A stretch of 64,000 nucleotides of DNA from Chania multitudinisentens RB-25 (lineage in GTDB: Bacteria; Pseudomonadota; Gammaproteobacteria; Enterobacterales; Enterobacteriaceae): assembly GCF_000520015.2 (NCBI RefSeq), contig NZ_CP007044.2, forward strand, positions 1,054,001-1,118,000, written 5' to 3'. Every line of letters begins with the position of its first letter. Position 1 is the first letter of the stretch. A model generated the notes under the pieces. The model searched no databases, had not been told where the DNA came from, and was given only the letters and a program-made list of their open reading frames with translations. The position numbers were made by a program, and so were the translations under genes. Positions 54,718 through 64,000 of the stretch are shown here, piece by piece.

Positions 54718-55044
54718 CTATCCTGCCAGCCGGGCACACAGATAGCGGTTCAGGCTGACACCTTCCTCCATGGCATTGATCGCCAAACGCCGATGTTGCT
54801 CTGGTGTTAGGCGCAGTACCAGTTTTCCACTGAAATTTCTCTCCGCTAGGGCCTCTGGTGGGGTTTCGCCGTTGGCAAGCATATCTACTACCACTGTTGC
54901 TACCAACTGTTCAATGCCATCCAGTGCACCGGTACGGGTTGAGGCCAACCAGGATAACGAAGGGAATTCTGTACATAGCCCGACGTATTCATGGTCTTCT
55001 GCTGACCAAGTGATACGGTAAGTGTAATGCTCATGCGTTGCCAT
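54718..55044 (-). CDS. hicB: HicB-family antitoxin
   Basis: 108 residues. The N-terminal HicB fold has YTYRITWSAEDHEYVGLCTE and FPSLSWLASTRTGALDGIEQ; the C-terminal ribbon-helix-helix (SGKLVLRLTPEQHRRLAINA, GVSLNRYLCARLAG) binds DNA. It should neutralise the HicA toxin encoded just upstream and repress the pair. It overlaps hicA by 14 nt. It lies between an IS110 element and oxyR, in the variable argH-oxyR region. Confidence 0.85.
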   Translation of the reverse strand: MATHEHYTYRITWSAEDHEYVGLCTEFPSLSWLASTRTGALDGIEQLVATVVVDMLANGETPPEALAERNFSGKLVLRLTPEQHRRLAINAMEEGVSLNRYLCARLAG

Positions 55045-55291
55045 TTTCTTCCTCCAATCTGGTCAAGGCGGCTATCACCTGTTTGACCTGATAAACCTTT
55101 GCCATACCACTGTCTGTGCGTTGGATATTAACTCGTGGATCTCCTGGCCAGGGCATGCTGTAAACTTTGTGGCTACCGCTGTTACTCCGTGGTGTGCCAA
55201 ACCAACGGTTACAGATTTTTGCCAGTTCATGAAATTTGATATTGGTCTGCCGTTGGCGAAGACTGGCTATGATGTCGCTGAGTTCTCTCAT
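55031..55291 (-). CDS. hicA: HicA-family mRNA interferase toxin
   Basis: 86 residues. dsRBD-like HicA fold with the catalytic histidine in NSGSHKVYSMPW and the conserved KVYQVKQVIAALTRL helix. It would cut mRNA when HicB is lost. First gene of the pair, weak ribosome site. A longer N terminus than E. coli HicA (58 residues) is seen. Together with hicB it forms a type II toxin-antitoxin unit. Confidence 0.83.
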   Translation of the reverse strand: MRELSDIIASLRQRQTNIKFHELAKICNRWFGTPRSNSGSHKVYSMPWPGDPRVNIQRTDSGMAKVYQVKQVIAALTRLEEENGNA

Positions 55292-55633
55292 CCGTGCGCT
55301 CTCAGTTTAGTATCATTAATAGTATCAATCAAGGTGTCTATAAATGAAAATGACGGCAAAAGAGCATTTCGACAACTAATGAATAATAAATTTGGAGTGT
55401 ATTACGCAAAAAACCGGATGTGTGGTCTCATGTTACGCTTTTGAAGGTGGCCGTAATGGGGAGTATCTTGGTGATAACATATTGATTAACTCTTTAATTA
55501 AAAAATGATTTTTTTGCTTTTAGTGCCATGCTGCCTTCGTTAACGGCCATTATTGATGTTTAGACTTGATAGTTATAATCACTCATTGATATCTTATCTA
55601 TCGCCATGAACTATCATGGACTGGAGGAAAATA
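55292..55633. promoter_or_regulatory. hicA-oxyR divergent intergenic region
   Basis: 342 bp. It contains the oxyR promoter with an OxyR-like operator near the gene. In E. coli this position encodes the sRNA OxyS on the opposite strand; I could not recognise OxyS sequence here. The rest (55300-55550) is AT-rich without recognised features. Confidence 0.45.
55567..55616. promoter_or_regulatory. OxyR operator upstream of oxyR
   Basis: TTGATAGTTATAATCACTCA followed by TTGATATCTTATCTATCGCC and ATGAACTATC contains spaced ATAG/CTAT elements. The stretch TATCTATCGCCATGAACTAT is nearly the same as in the E. coli oxyR-oxyS control region. Confidence 0.6.
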
Positions 55634-56551
55634 ATGAATATTCGTGATTTAGAGTATCTGGTCGCCTTAGCCGAGTTTCGCCACTTTCGGCGTGCTGCTG
55701 ATTCATGTCACGTTAGCCAACCTACTTTGAGTGGGCAAATCCGTAAGCTGGAAGATGAACTGGGTGTGATGCTGCTTGAGCGAACCAGCCGTAAAGTATT
55801 ATTCACTCAGGCAGGTTTACTGTTGGTGGAGCAGGCGCGCACCGTGCTGCGCGAAGTTAAAGTTCTGAAAGAAATGGCTAGCCAACAGGGTGAAGCCATG
55901 TCTGGGCCGCTGCATATTGGCCTGATCCCTACCGTAGGGCCTTATTTGCTACCGCAGATTATTCCAACACTGCATAAAATTTTTCCCAAACTGGAAATGT
56001 ACCTGCATGAAGCGCAAACCCATCAACTGCTGGCGCAGCTTGACGGCGGTAAGTTGGATTGCGCCATTCTGGCTTTGGTGAAAGAAACCGAATCCTTTAT
56101 TGAAGTGCCGTTATTTGACGAACCGATGAAACTGGCGGTGTACTCCGATCACCCTTGGGCACAGCGCGACCGTGTGGCAATGCCGGATCTGGCCGGGGAA
56201 AAATTACTGATGCTGGAAGATGGGCACTGCTTACGCGATCAGGCGATGGGTTTTTGCTTCCAGGCTGGTGCGGATGAAGACACTCACTTCCGGGCTACCA
56301 GTCTGGAAACGCTGCGCAATATGGTGGCGGCAGGCAGTGGAATTACGCTCTTACCTGCGCTGGCGGTGCCCCGTGAACGTGAACGTGATGGCGTTTGCTA
56401 TCTGGATTGCTACAAGCCTGAACCGAAGCGCACCATTGCCTTGGTGTATCGCCCCGGTTCCCCGCTGCGTGGCCGCTATGAGCAATTGGCTGAAGCAATC
56501 CGTGAGCATATGCAGAATTACCTCAGCACCACCTTAAAACAGGCGGTTTAA
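55634..56551 (+). CDS. oxyR: hydrogen peroxide-sensing LysR regulator OxyR
   Basis: 305 residues, E. coli length. The winged HTH ([20 protein letters not shown]) is followed by the effector domain with the redox pair Cys199 and Cys208 ([12 protein letters not shown]) that forms a disulfide with H2O2. The ATG at 55634 has GGAGG 6 nt upstream. It activates catalase, ahpCF, gor and others. The 3' end overlaps convergent sthA by 18 bp. Confidence 0.97.
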   Translation: MNIRDLEYLVALAEFRHFRRAADSCHVSQPTLSGQIRKLEDELGVMLLERTSRKVLFTQAGLLLVEQARTVLREVKVLKEMASQQGEAMSGPLHIGLIPTVGPYLLPQIIPTLHKIFPKLEMYLHEAQTHQLLAQLDGGKLDCAILALVKETESFIEVPLFDEPMKLAVYSDHPWAQRDRVAMPDLAGEKLLMLEDGHCLRDQAMGFCFQAGADEDTHFRATSLETLRNMVAAGSGITLLPALAVPRERERDGVCYLDCYKPEPKRTIALVYRPGSPLRGRYEQLAEAIREHMQNYLSTTLKQAV

Positions 56552-57931
56552 ACCGTTCAAGGCGGCAACGCGATAGGCTTCGGCCATGGTCGGATAGTTG
56601 AAGGTGGTATTAACAAAATACTCAATAGTATTACCTTCACCTTTCTGTTCCATGATCGCTTGGCCGATGTGAATAATCTCTGCTGCACGTTCACCAAAGC
56701 AGTGGATGCCCAAGATCTGCAAGGTGTCGCGGTGGAACAGAATTTTCAGGCTGCCGACGTTCATCCCGGCGATTTGTGCTCGTGCCAAATGTTTGAACTG
56801 CGCGCGGCCCACCTCATAAGGCACTTTCATGGCTGTCAGTTCCTGTTCGGTTTTACCGACGGAGCTGATTTCTGGAATGGTGTAAATGCCAGTTGGAATG
56901 TCTTCGATCAAATGCCCGCTGGCTTCACCAGAAGAAATAGCCTGCGCGGCAATACGGCCCTGATCGTAAGCGGCTGAAGCCAGGCTTGGGTAGCCGATCA
57001 CATCGCCGACGGCGTAAATATGGGCGACTGCCGTCTGGTACATGCTGTTGACTTTCAGCAGGCCACGGCTGTCAGATTCCAGGCCAACGTTTTCCAACCC
57101 CAGCGAATCGGTGTTGCCGGTGCGCCCATTGGCATACAGCAGGCAATCAGCCTTCACTTTTTTGCCGGATTTGAGGTGTATAATCACGCCATCTTCCGTG
57201 CCTTCGATCTTCTCGAACTCTTCATTATGGCGAATGACCACGCCGTTATTCCAGAAGTGATAAGACAGAGAATCTGACATCTCCTGATCAAGAAATGCCA
57301 GCAAACGGTCGCGGGTGTTGATCAAATCCACTTTTACGTTTAAACCGCGGAAGATAGATGCGTATTCGCAGCCAATCACTCCAGCACCGTAGATAAGCAC
57401 ATGGCGTGGTTCGTGATTTAACTCAAGGATGGAATCGCTGTCATAGATACGCGGGTGCTGAAAATCAACGTTAGCCGGATGGTAGGGGCGCGAACCGCAG
57501 GCGATCACAATATGATCGGCCCGGATGGTATCCTGAGTGCCGTCCTTATAGCGGACGCTGACGGTGTTGGCGTCGATAAAGCGGGCATCACCGGCGAACA
57601 ATTTGCATTGGTTGCGCTCATAAAAACCTTGGCGCATGCGGGTTTGCTGGTTAATAACGCTGTCAGCGTGGCGCAAAATATCAGGGAAAGTGGCACTGAG
57701 GGTTCGGGAGTTATTGTAAAGCGGGTTTTGATTGAATTCGATGATACGGCTGACGGCGTGGCGGAGGGCTTTTGAAGGGATAGTACCCCAGTGAGTACAA
57801 CCGCCACCCACGTTATTGTACCGTTCAATCACGGCCACACGGGCACCCTGTTTCACCAGCCCCATGGCGGCGCCTTCCCCACCGGGGCCTGAGCCAATCA
57901 CAATGGTGTCAAATTGATAGTGCTGTTGCAT
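56534..57931 (-). CDS. sthA: soluble pyridine nucleotide transhydrogenase SthA
   Basis: 465 residues, flavoprotein disulfide reductase superfamily. FAD motif [17 protein letters not shown](P) motif [11 protein letters not shown] and C-terminal dimer motif [15 protein letters not shown]. The usual CxxxxC redox pair is replaced by [11 protein letters not shown], as expected for SthA. It converts excess NADPH to NADH. The ATG at 57931 is the family start; the ORF to 57997 is longer than the family. No clear ribosome site. Confidence 0.95.
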   Translation of the reverse strand: MQQHYQFDTIVIGSGPGGEGAAMGLVKQGARVAVIERYNNVGGGCTHWGTIPSKALRHAVSRIIEFNQNPLYNNSRTLSATFPDILRHADSVINQQTRMRQGFYERNQCKLFAGDARFIDANTVSVRYKDGTQDTIRADHIVIACGSRPYHPANVDFQHPRIYDSDSILELNHEPRHVLIYGAGVIGCEYASIFRGLNVKVDLINTRDRLLAFLDQEMSDSLSYHFWNNGVVIRHNEEFEKIEGTEDGVIIHLKSGKKVKADCLLYANGRTGNTDSLGLENVGLESDSRGLLKVNSMYQTAVAHIYAVGDVIGYPSLASAAYDQGRIAAQAISSGEASGHLIEDIPTGIYTIPEISSVGKTEQELTAMKVPYEVGRAQFKHLARAQIAGMNVGSLKILFHRDTLQILGIHCFGERAAEIIHIGQAIMEQKGEGNTIEYFVNTTFNYPTMAEAYRVAALNGLNRLF

Positions 57932-58146
57932 GTAGGAGAGACCTGTTCTTATACAAAGTTCCAACGGTATCTTAACATCATAGCGTTGTGTGCCCAATGA
58001 TCCTGAGGTTTTTTGCAGTAAAGTGTTATTGGTGCGACTTGGAACGGTGATAGGGCGCGTTTGTATAAATGCTGTTGCAATAAATTTGCTATATTGCCCA
58101 TTCTACGGCGTTAGACTGAGTGGATGGAATTTATCTGGATATGCAT

Positions 58147-58779
58147 ATGGGCGTCAGAGCACAACAAAAAGAACGGACTCGTCGTTCCCTCATTGAGGCG
58201 GCCTTCAGCCAACTCAGTGCCGAACGCAGTTTTGCTAGCCTGAGCCTGCGCGAAGTCTCGCGTGAAGCGGGTATCGCGCCTACCTCATTTTATCGTCATT
58301 TTCGGGATGTGGATGAATTGGGGCTCACCATGGTGGATGAAAGTGGCCTGATGCTGCGCCAACTAATGCGCCAGGCACGCCAACGTATTGCCAAAGGCGG
58401 TAGTGTGATCCGTACATCCGTCTCTACTTTTATGGAGTTCATCGGTAACAACCCCAACGCTTTTCGACTGTTATTGCGTGAACGTTCAGGAACCTCTGCG
58501 GCATTCCGTGCGGCAGTAGCGCGTGAAATCCAACATTTTATTGCTGAACTGGCGGATTACCTGGAACTGGAAAATCATATGCCACGCAGTTTTACCGAAG
58601 CGCAGGCGGAAGCGATGGTGACCATTGTGTTCAGTGCCGGTGCGGAAGCGCTGGATATTGATATTGAGAAACGGCGTAAGCTGGAAGAACGTTTAGTGTT
58701 GCAATTGCGGATGATTTCCAAAGGTGCTTATTACTGGTATCGTCGCGAGCAAGAAAAAGTCTCTGTATCCCACGTATAA
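58147..58779 (+). CDS. fabR: unsaturated fatty acid regulator FabR
   Basis: 210 residues, TetR family. HTH region [20 protein letters not shown] ... [11 protein letters not shown], and ligand domain. FabR represses fabA and fabB in response to the acyl-CoA/ACP pool and adjusts membrane fluidity. The ATG at 58147 ([15 protein letters not shown]) fits E. coli; alternatives are 58141 and 58120. It is divergent from sthA. yijD follows 13 bp after the stop. Confidence 0.94.
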   Translation: MGVRAQQKERTRRSLIEAAFSQLSAERSFASLSLREVSREAGIAPTSFYRHFRDVDELGLTMVDESGLMLRQLMRQARQRIAKGGSVIRTSVSTFMEFIGNNPNAFRLLLRERSGTSAAFRAAVAREIQHFIAELADYLELENHMPRSFTEAQAEAMVTIVFSAGAEALDIDIEKRRKLEERLVLQLRMISKGAYYWYRREQEKVSVSHV

Positions 58780-58792
58780 AAAGGTGAAAGCG

Positions 58793-59149
58793 ATGAAAAA
58801 ACCAAGCCGTGAGAGTGGTGCTTTACTGTTGGCATTGATTGCCGGTCTGTCGATTAATGGTTCTTTTGCCGCGCTGTTCAGCTCGGTGGTGCCGTTTTCT
58901 ATCTTCCCGCTGATTGCTTTGATGTTGGCGGTGTATTGCCTGCATCAACGTTATCTGAACCAGCCAATGCAGGACGGTATGCCAAAACTGGCCGTTGCCT
59001 GTTTCTTGCTGGGTATTCTGGGGTACAGTGCGATCATACGTGTGGAATACCCGCAGATCGGTTCTAACTTCCTGCCATCTATCCTCTGCGTGGCGCTGGT
59101 GTTCTGGATTGGGTTGCAATTGAAAAAATGTGATTCTGTCGCGCAATAA
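58793..59149 (+). CDS. yijD: DUF1422 membrane protein YijD
   Basis: 118 residues with four predicted membrane helices ([65 protein letters not shown]). YijD family, inner membrane, function unknown. The ATG at 58793 has AAGGTG upstream; the ORF to 58724 overlaps fabR. Cotranscribed with fabR as in E. coli. Confidence 0.92.
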   Translation: MKKPSRESGALLLALIAGLSINGSFAALFSSVVPFSIFPLIALMLAVYCLHQRYLNQPMQDGMPKLAVACFLLGILGYSAIIRVEYPQIGSNFLPSILCVALVFWIGLQLKKCDSVAQ

Positions 59150-59170
59150 CGTTTATTTTTCCAAGCAATG

Positions 59171-59193
59171 AAAAGGCGGGCACTGAGCCCGCC
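59171..59193. terminator. yijD/trmA terminator
   Basis: AAAA, GGCGGGC-ACTGA-GCCCGCC (59175-59193). On the minus strand the stem is followed by TTTTCATTG, so it ends trmA; it may also stop fabR-yijD. Confidence 0.75.
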
Positions 59194-59200
59194 AGATGTA

Positions 59201-60301
59201 TCAGAGGCGTTCCAGTAAAACACCGCATTCCATATGATGGGTGTAAGGGAATTGATCGAACAGCGCCAGTCGGCTGATTTTATGGGTTTCTTGCAGTATT
59301 TCCAGGTTGGCGCACAGTGTTTCCGGGTTGCAGGAAATGTAAAGGATGCGCGGATAGGTCTGTACCATCCTCAAGGTATTGTCATCCAGCCCACTGCGCG
59401 GTGGATCGACAAAAATCGTTTCGCAGTTGTAGCTGCCTAAATCAATCCCTTTCAGCCGATTGAATTCACGTACTCCGTTCATCGCTTGGGTGAAGTCCTC
59501 TGCGGCCATGCGGATGATTTGCACGTTATCGATATGGTTGGCCGCGATGTTGTATTGGGCTGCTGCAACCGAAGGTTTGGCGATTTCAGTGGCCAGCACA
59601 CGTTTGAAGTTGCGTGCCAGCGCCAGTGAGAAATTGCCGTTGCCGCAATAGAGTTCCAGCAGGTCGCCTTTCGAGCCTCGGGTAACACCCAGCGCCCATT
59701 CCAGCATTTGCACATTCATCGCAGCGTTGGGTTGGGTAAAGCTGTTTTCCACCTGGCGATAAACCATATTGCGGCCATCGATTAGTAATATTTCGTCAAC
59801 GTAATCCTGGTCCAGCATGATTTTCATTTTTGCCGCACGGCCAATCAACTGCACATCGAAACCCTGTGCACGTAGTGCATCACGTAATGCCGCTGCGTCT
59901 TGCTGCCACTGCTCGTCCAGCTTGCGGTGATACAGCAGCGAGGCAATGATTTTGCCACTTTGTGTGGACAGGTAATCAATCTGGAACAGTTTATGGCGCA
60001 GTACCGGGTTGGGCTTGATGGCAGCGATCAGTGCGCTCATCAGCCGATTAATCAGCTTACTGGCTGCCGGAAAGCTATCGACGCGGATGCGCTGCTTGGT
60101 TTGTTGGTCGAACATGATGTGATACATCTCGTCTTCATCATGCCAGATACGGAACTCCGCACGCATACGGTAGTGGCTGACGGGGGAGCGGAACACTTCC
60201 GGTTCGGGTGCCGTGAACGGTGACATCAGAGTCTTCAGACGGGCAGTTTTCTCCACCAGTTGGTCGTCATAGCGTTCAATGGGCAAAATCTCGGGTGTCA
60301 T
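59201..60301 (-). CDS. trmA: tRNA (uracil(54)-C5)-methyltransferase TrmA
   Basis: 366 residues, E. coli length. Makes ribothymidine at position 54 of tRNAs with SAM; also acts on tmRNA. SAM site [28 protein letters not shown], catalytic cysteine [11 protein letters not shown] and general base glutamate in [18 protein letters not shown] precedes the ATG at 60301. Divergent from btuB. Confidence 0.97.
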   Translation of the reverse strand: MTPEILPIERYDDQLVEKTARLKTLMSPFTAPEPEVFRSPVSHYRMRAEFRIWHDEDEMYHIMFDQQTKQRIRVDSFPAASKLINRLMSALIAAIKPNPVLRHKLFQIDYLSTQSGKIIASLLYHRKLDEQWQQDAAALRDALRAQGFDVQLIGRAAKMKIMLDQDYVDEILLIDGRNMVYRQVENSFTQPNAAMNVQMLEWALGVTRGSKGDLLELYCGNGNFSLALARNFKRVLATEIAKPSVAAAQYNIAANHIDNVQIIRMAAEDFTQAMNGVREFNRLKGIDLGSYNCETIFVDPPRSGLDDNTLRMVQTYPRILYISCNPETLCANLEILQETHKISRLALFDQFPYTHHMECGVLLERL

Positions 60302-60429
60302 GATTCTTCTCGTCAGGCTGATTGGATCTGCGGGGATTGTAGGGAATCAAGCCGTGAAGTCCAGTTTTGTTGCGTTTATCCTTGGTTACATTAGTGGCAG
60401 TCTAGACATCTATTTTCATTGATCGTAGC

Positions 60430-60706
60430 ATTGCCGTCCGGCCTCAAGCAGCGAGTGAAAAGGGAATCCAGTGTGAATCTGGAGCTGACGCGCAGCGGTA
60501 TGGGGAAGTCACGGCGATAGCGTTATACCTAGGTATATATGCAGACACTGTCCACTGCTGGATGGGAAGTCATCGCCCGGTGTCGGTTGCCTATGGCAAT
60601 CGGCAAATCCCAAGCCCGAAAACCTGCCGGTGTACGTCGCAACGTCCACAGCTGTCGCGAACTATCGGCTGTGATCCTGCGGCATCCGCCAATTAAGTTT
60701 GGATGC
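60430..60706 (+). ncRNA. cobalamin riboswitch of btuB
   Basis: The B12-box pattern is clear: AAGGGAATCCAGTGTGAATC, then TGGAGCTGACGCGCAGCGG (60480-60499), ACACTG with GGGAAGTCATCGCC in the middle, and AAGCCCGAAAACCTGCCGG at 60612-60630. All blocks match the E. coli btuB leader. The expression platform has GCATCC (60682-60687) pairing with GGATGC (60701-60706) just before the start codon. Adenosylcobalamin binding should block translation of btuB. Confidence 0.93.
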
Positions 60707-60719
60707 TTTCTTAATGACA

Positions 60720-62579
60720 ATGATAAAAAATACACTGCTGGCGGTGATTGCTCCCGTAACGGCATTTTCTGGTTGGGCGCAAGACAACACCACAGCCAAT
60801 CACAACGATAATCTGGTGGTGAGCGCCAATCGTTTCCCGCAGCCGGTTTCCTCTGTGTTGGCCCCGATTTCAATCGTTACCCGCAATGATATTGACCGCT
60901 GGCAAGCCAAAAGCGTAGATGATGTGATGCGCCGTCTGCCTGGAGTGGATGTGGGTCGGAACGGTGGGTTGGGGCAAAAAAGCTCGTTGTTTATTCGTGG
61001 CACTAATTCCAGCCATGTATTAGTACTGATCGATGGTATTCGCCTCAATCAGGCGGGGGTCAGTGGTTCCTCCGATCTTAGCCAGATACCTATTTCGCTG
61101 GTGCAAAGAGTCGAATATCTCCGTGGCCCGCGTTCGGCGGTATACGGCTCCGACGCTATTGGTGGTGTGGTGAACATTATCACTACCCGAGAGGAAAATG
61201 GAACGACACTGTCGGCTGGGGGCGGCTCCAACGGTTATCAGGCGTATGATGCCGCAGTTCAGCAGCCTGTGGGCGACAGCACCGTTGCTACGCTGGCGGG
61301 TAATTACACCTACAGCAAAGGCTATGATGTGGTGGCCTATGGCAACACGGGTATGCAAAGCCAGCAGGATCGCGATGGCTTCATGAGCAAAGTGTTGTAT
61401 GGGGCGGTTGACCACCGATTTAATGAACAATTCAGCGGTTTTGTGCGTGGTTATGGTTATGATAATCGCACTGCCTATGATGGCTTCTATTCTTCATCCT
61501 CCGATCCGCTGGTGGATACCCGTAAGTTGTACAACCAAACCTGGGATACAGGAGTGCGTTACCGGGCAGGTATCTATGCCACGCAATTGATCGGCAGTTA
61601 CAGCCAGAGTGAAGATTATGACTATGATCCACGTCAGGGGCAGTACGCCAGTTCTGCGCGGCTGAATGATTCCCAGCAGTATAATTTGCAATGGGGTAAT
61701 ACGCTGCAAGTGGCGAAAGGGACATTGAGTGCCGGCGTTGATTGGCAGGAGCAAAAGCTTAAACCGGATTCGACCTCAGTGAATGGCGAGAAAAACCAGC
61801 GTAATACCGGTGTTTATCTGACAGGGCAGCAAAGGGGGGGGCCAGTGACGCTGGAAGCCTCTGTGCGTGGCGATGACAATTCTGAGTTCGGCTGGCATGG
61901 AACCTGGCAAAGTAGCGCAGCATGGGAATTTGTTGAAGGTTATCGCGTGATTGCCTCTTATGGCACCGCGTTTAAAGCACCCAATATGACCCAGTTATAC
62001 GGTATTTACAGCAGCAACTCCAAGCTGAAACCGGAAGACAGTAAGCAATGGGAAGGGGGATTTGAAGGCTTGACTGGCCCGGTAACCTGGCGCGTGACGG
62101 GCTACCAGAATGATATTGATAACCTGATCGATGCGACAAATGTCACCAACTACACCTATTACAACATTAGCAAAGCGACGATTAAAGGTGTTGAAGCAAC
62201 AGCTTCTTTCGAGACTGGCCCACTGGTGCATCGGCTGGGTTACGACTATGTTGATCCACGTAACGGCAAAACCAATGAAGTATTGGAACGCCGGGCCAAG
62301 CACCAGGTGAAGTATGAGCTGGATTGGCAGATTGATGATTTCGATTGGGCCATCACCTACCATTATCTGGGAGAGCGTTATGATACTGATTATGCGGTTT
62401 ATCAGAAAGTGAAATTAGGCGGCGTTAGCCTGTGGGATCTCGCAGTTTCGTATCCGGTCACATCTCAACTGACAGTTCGTGGTAGAATTGGCAACCTGTT
62501 TGATAAAGACTATGAGACGGCTTATGGCTACGTTACTCCAGGGCGAGAATACTACCTCACTGGAAGCTATACCTTCTAA
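60720..62579 (+). CDS. btuB: TonB-dependent vitamin B12 receptor BtuB
   Basis: 619 residues. Signal peptide about 1-20 ([20 protein letters not shown]), TonB box DNLVVSANR, plug domain ([60 protein letters not shown]) and 22-strand barrel ending in the terminal phenylalanine of TGSYTF. Imports cobalamins through the outer membrane. The ATG at 60720 matches E. coli; ATGs at 60714 and 60699 are less likely. Controlled by the riboswitch. Overlaps murI by 56 bp. Confidence 0.96.
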   Translation: MIKNTLLAVIAPVTAFSGWAQDNTTANHNDNLVVSANRFPQPVSSVLAPISIVTRNDIDRWQAKSVDDVMRRLPGVDVGRNGGLGQKSSLFIRGTNSSHVLVLIDGIRLNQAGVSGSSDLSQIPISLVQRVEYLRGPRSAVYGSDAIGGVVNIITTREENGTTLSAGGGSNGYQAYDAAVQQPVGDSTVATLAGNYTYSKGYDVVAYGNTGMQSQQDRDGFMSKVLYGAVDHRFNEQFSGFVRGYGYDNRTAYDGFYSSSSDPLVDTRKLYNQTWDTGVRYRAGIYATQLIGSYSQSEDYDYDPRQGQYASSARLNDSQQYNLQWGNTLQVAKGTLSAGVDWQEQKLKPDSTSVNGEKNQRNTGVYLTGQQRGGPVTLEASVRGDDNSEFGWHGTWQSSAAWEFVEGYRVIASYGTAFKAPNMTQLYGIYSSNSKLKPEDSKQWEGGFEGLTGPVTWRVTGYQNDIDNLIDATNVTNYTYYNISKATIKGVEATASFETGPLVHRLGYDYVDPRNGKTNEVLERRAKHQVKYELDWQIDDFDWAITYHYLGERYDTDYAVYQKVKLGGVSLWDLAVSYPVTSQLTVRGRIGNLFDKDYETAYGYVTPGREYYLTGSYTF

Positions 62580-63387
62580 AAGCACCGCGACACCACGCCC
62601 AACGGTGCTGGTATTTGATTCCGGCGTTGGCGGTCTGTCAGTGTACCAGGAGGTTCGGCAGTTGCTGCCGGATCTCCACTATATTTATGCCTTCGATAAT
62701 GTGGCATTTCCTTACGGTGAGAAATCCGAAGAGTTCATTGTCGCGCGTGTATTGGATATTGTCAGCGCGGTTCAACAGCGCCATCCCCTGGCGATCGTCA
62801 TTATCGCCTGCAATACCGCCAGTACCGTTTCTTTGCCTGCGCTGCGTGAACGCTTTGCTTTCCCGGTTGTTGGTGTGGTGCCTGCCATCAAACCGGCGGC
62901 CAAACTGACTGCCAACGGGATTGTGGGCTTGTTGGCGACGCGTGGAACGGTCCAGCGCTCTTATACCCATGAGTTGATTTCCCGCTTCGCGACAGATTGC
63001 AAAATTGAATTGTTGGGTTCTTCAGAACTGGTGGAGTTGGCAGAGGCCAAACTGCATGGCGAAGAAGTGCCGCTGGCGGCATTGAAGAGAATCTTGCAGC
63101 CATGGCTGAATATGCGTGAGCCACCGGATACGGTGGTATTGGGGTGTACCCATTTTCCTCTTTTGTCTGAAGAGTTGATGCAGGTCTTGCCGGAAGGGAC
63201 ACGATTAGTGGATTCCGGTGCGGCCATCGCCCGCCGTGCCGCTTGGCTTATCACTGCTCAGGAACGTTTGGTTTCAACTCAGGAAGATAATTTGGCCTAT
63301 TGTATGGCACTGAATGAAGCTACTGAGGCGTTATTACCCGTCTTACAGGGTTATGGCTTCAAATCGTTGAAAAAACTGCCGCTTTAA
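62524..63387 (+). CDS. murI: glutamate racemase MurI
   Basis: 287 residues. Makes D-glutamate for peptidoglycan. Both catalytic cysteines are visible, in [16 protein letters not shown] and [10 protein letters not shown], and the substrate motif [12 protein letters not shown]. The N-terminal extension typical of enterobacterial MurI, which is activated by UDP-MurNAc-Ala, is present ([20 protein letters not shown]). The start lies within btuB, giving translational coupling; the longer ORF to 62479 is less likely. Confidence 0.95.
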   Translation: MATLLQGENTTSLEAIPSKSTATPRPTVLVFDSGVGGLSVYQEVRQLLPDLHYIYAFDNVAFPYGEKSEEFIVARVLDIVSAVQQRHPLAIVIIACNTASTVSLPALRERFAFPVVGVVPAIKPAAKLTANGIVGLLATRGTVQRSYTHELISRFATDCKIELLGSSELVELAEAKLHGEEVPLAALKRILQPWLNMREPPDTVVLGCTHFPLLSEELMQVLPEGTRLVDSGAAIARRAAWLITAQERLVSTQEDNLAYCMALNEATEALLPVLQGYGFKSLKKLPL

Positions 63388-63438
63388 ATAGGTTTTGATT
63401 AAACATTCGGCGGTCAGCAAGAAAATTGAATTTAAGGG

Positions 63439-63466
63439 TTGCGGCCGGCGAGGAACGCCCTATAAT
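63439..63466 (+). promoter_or_regulatory. rrn P1 promoter
   Basis: TTGCGG, 16-bp spacer, TATAAT (63461-63466), followed by the GC-rich discriminator GCGCCTCC typical of stringently controlled rRNA promoters. An AT-rich stretch upstream (63420-63436) may be the UP element. Confidence 0.85.
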
Positions 63467-63570
63467 GCGCCTCCACTGACCGGGAACAACGGCGTCTTAT
63501 GATAAAGAAAGCCGCCCAGCCAGGAAGGGCCAACCCGGTGACCACACCGCCTCTTAACAGAGAAAAAAGG

Positions 63571-63598
63571 TTGACTCTTCAGCGGGAAAGCGTATTAT
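63571..63598 (+). promoter_or_regulatory. rrn P2 promoter
   Basis: TTGACT, 16-bp spacer, TATTAT (63593-63598), about 130 bp downstream of P1, discriminator CTGCCTCCCGCG. Confidence 0.85.
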
Positions 63599-63636
63599 CT
63601 GCCTCCCGCGTTACCGAGAAACAAACCGGTAACCAC

Positions 63637-63662
63637 GCTCTTTAACAATTTATCAGACAATC
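63637..63662 (+). promoter_or_regulatory. rrn leader boxA antitermination site
   Basis: GCTCTTTAACAATTTATCAG in the leader matches the boxA region bound by NusB/S10 in enterobacterial rrn operons. Confidence 0.8.
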
Positions 63663-63812
63663 TGTGTGGGCACTCACAAGACGATATCCAGCCACTTCGG
63701 TGGCAAAAAATATCAAGTCTTGAAGAGTGACCAAGCAGTAATTCATTGAAGTGAATTATTACAAACGTTAGTTTTCGAGCATCGCTGCACGTGTTACAGC
63801 ACATCAAGCTTT

Positions 63813-64000
63813 TAATTGAAGAGTTTGATCATGGCTCAGATTGAACGCTGGCGGCAGGCCTAACACATGCAAGTCGAGCGGCAGCGGGAAGTAGCTTGCT
63901 ACTTTGCCGGCGAGCGGCGGACGGGTGAGTAATGTCTGGGAAACTGCCCGATGGAGGGGGATAACTACTGGAAACGGTAGCTAATACCGCATGACGTCTA
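63813..64000 (+). rRNA. rrs: 16S ribosomal RNA, 5' part (runs off window)
   Basis: AATTGAAGAGTTTGATCATG then GCTCAGATTGAACGCTGGCG is the universal 16S start. 188 nt are seen, including V1 (GCAGCGGGAAGTAGCTTGCT ... ACTTTGCCGGCGAGCGG) and the start of V2. The V1 loop resembles Yersinia/Serratia relatives. murI-rrs adjacency matches E. coli rrnB. Confidence 0.98.

Noticed and set aside
63595..63807. 70-aa frame in the rrn leader, minus strand
   Set aside because: Lies over P2 promoter, boxA and leader, which are certain.

Overview
The window is a chromosomal stretch of a gammaproteobacterium of the order Enterobacterales. Gene order largely follows the E. coli rha-cpx-pfkA-tpiA-fpr-glpFKX-hslVU-metJBLF-ppc-argECBH-oxyR-btuB-murI-rrn block, but argG lies inside the arg operon, fucO and rhaM lie inside the rha operon, and ERIC-type 126-bp repeats are common. 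The first 188 nt of a 16S rRNA at the right edge look like a Serratia/Yersinia relative (Yersiniaceae); this is an inference and the species is not resolved.

Layout. 1-3.2 kb: end of an alpha-L-rhamnosidase, a GPH-type sugar symporter and a LamB-type porin (rhamnoside scavenging). 3.3-11.7 kb: L-rhamnose regulon rhaBAD-fucO-rhaM, rhaSR, rhaT. 11.9-15.3 kb: trmL and the Cpx envelope-stress module cpxAR/cpxP, including the sRNA CpxQ in the cpxP 3' end. 15.3-16.4 kb: a small accessory island with a Tlde1-like (DUF2778) L,D-transpeptidase-fold toxin candidate, an overlapping two-TM putative immunity gene and an IS3-type transposase fossil. 16.4-24.6 kb: fieF, pfkA, sbp, tpiA, yiiQ, yiiR, fpr with a SufR-like Fe-S regulator, glpX. 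24.8-27.3 kb: glpK, glpF. 27.9-36.8 kb: zapB, rraA, menA, hslVU, ftsN, cytR, priA, rpmE. 36.9-42.5 kb: metJ, metBL, metF with clear met boxes. 42.5-43.9 kb: DoxX and DUF1471 genes plus an IS6-family fossil, at the place where E. coli carries katG. 43.9-52.9 kb: ppc and argE/argCBGH with paired ARG boxes. 52.9-55.3 kb: a variable region between argH and oxyR containing a group II intron-like RNA fragment, a complete IS110-family (IS1111-type) element with a candidate guide RNA region, and a hicAB toxin-antitoxin pair. 55.6-63.4 kb: oxyR, sthA, fabR, yijD, trmA, a cobalamin riboswitch with btuB, and murI. 63.4-64.0 kb: rrn P1/P2 promoters, leader and the 5' part of 16S rRNA.

Functional links. 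The left end forms one pathway: porin and symporter bring in rhamnosides, the rhamnosidase frees rhamnose, RhaT imports it, RhaM/A/B/D break it to DHAP and lactaldehyde, FucO reduces lactaldehyde, and TpiA and PfkA connect to glycolysis. Most of the rest is housekeeping. The unusual content is the tlde1-like pair, the argH-oxyR variable region, the Fe-S regulator next to fpr, and ERIC elements placed inside operons or between operators and start codons.
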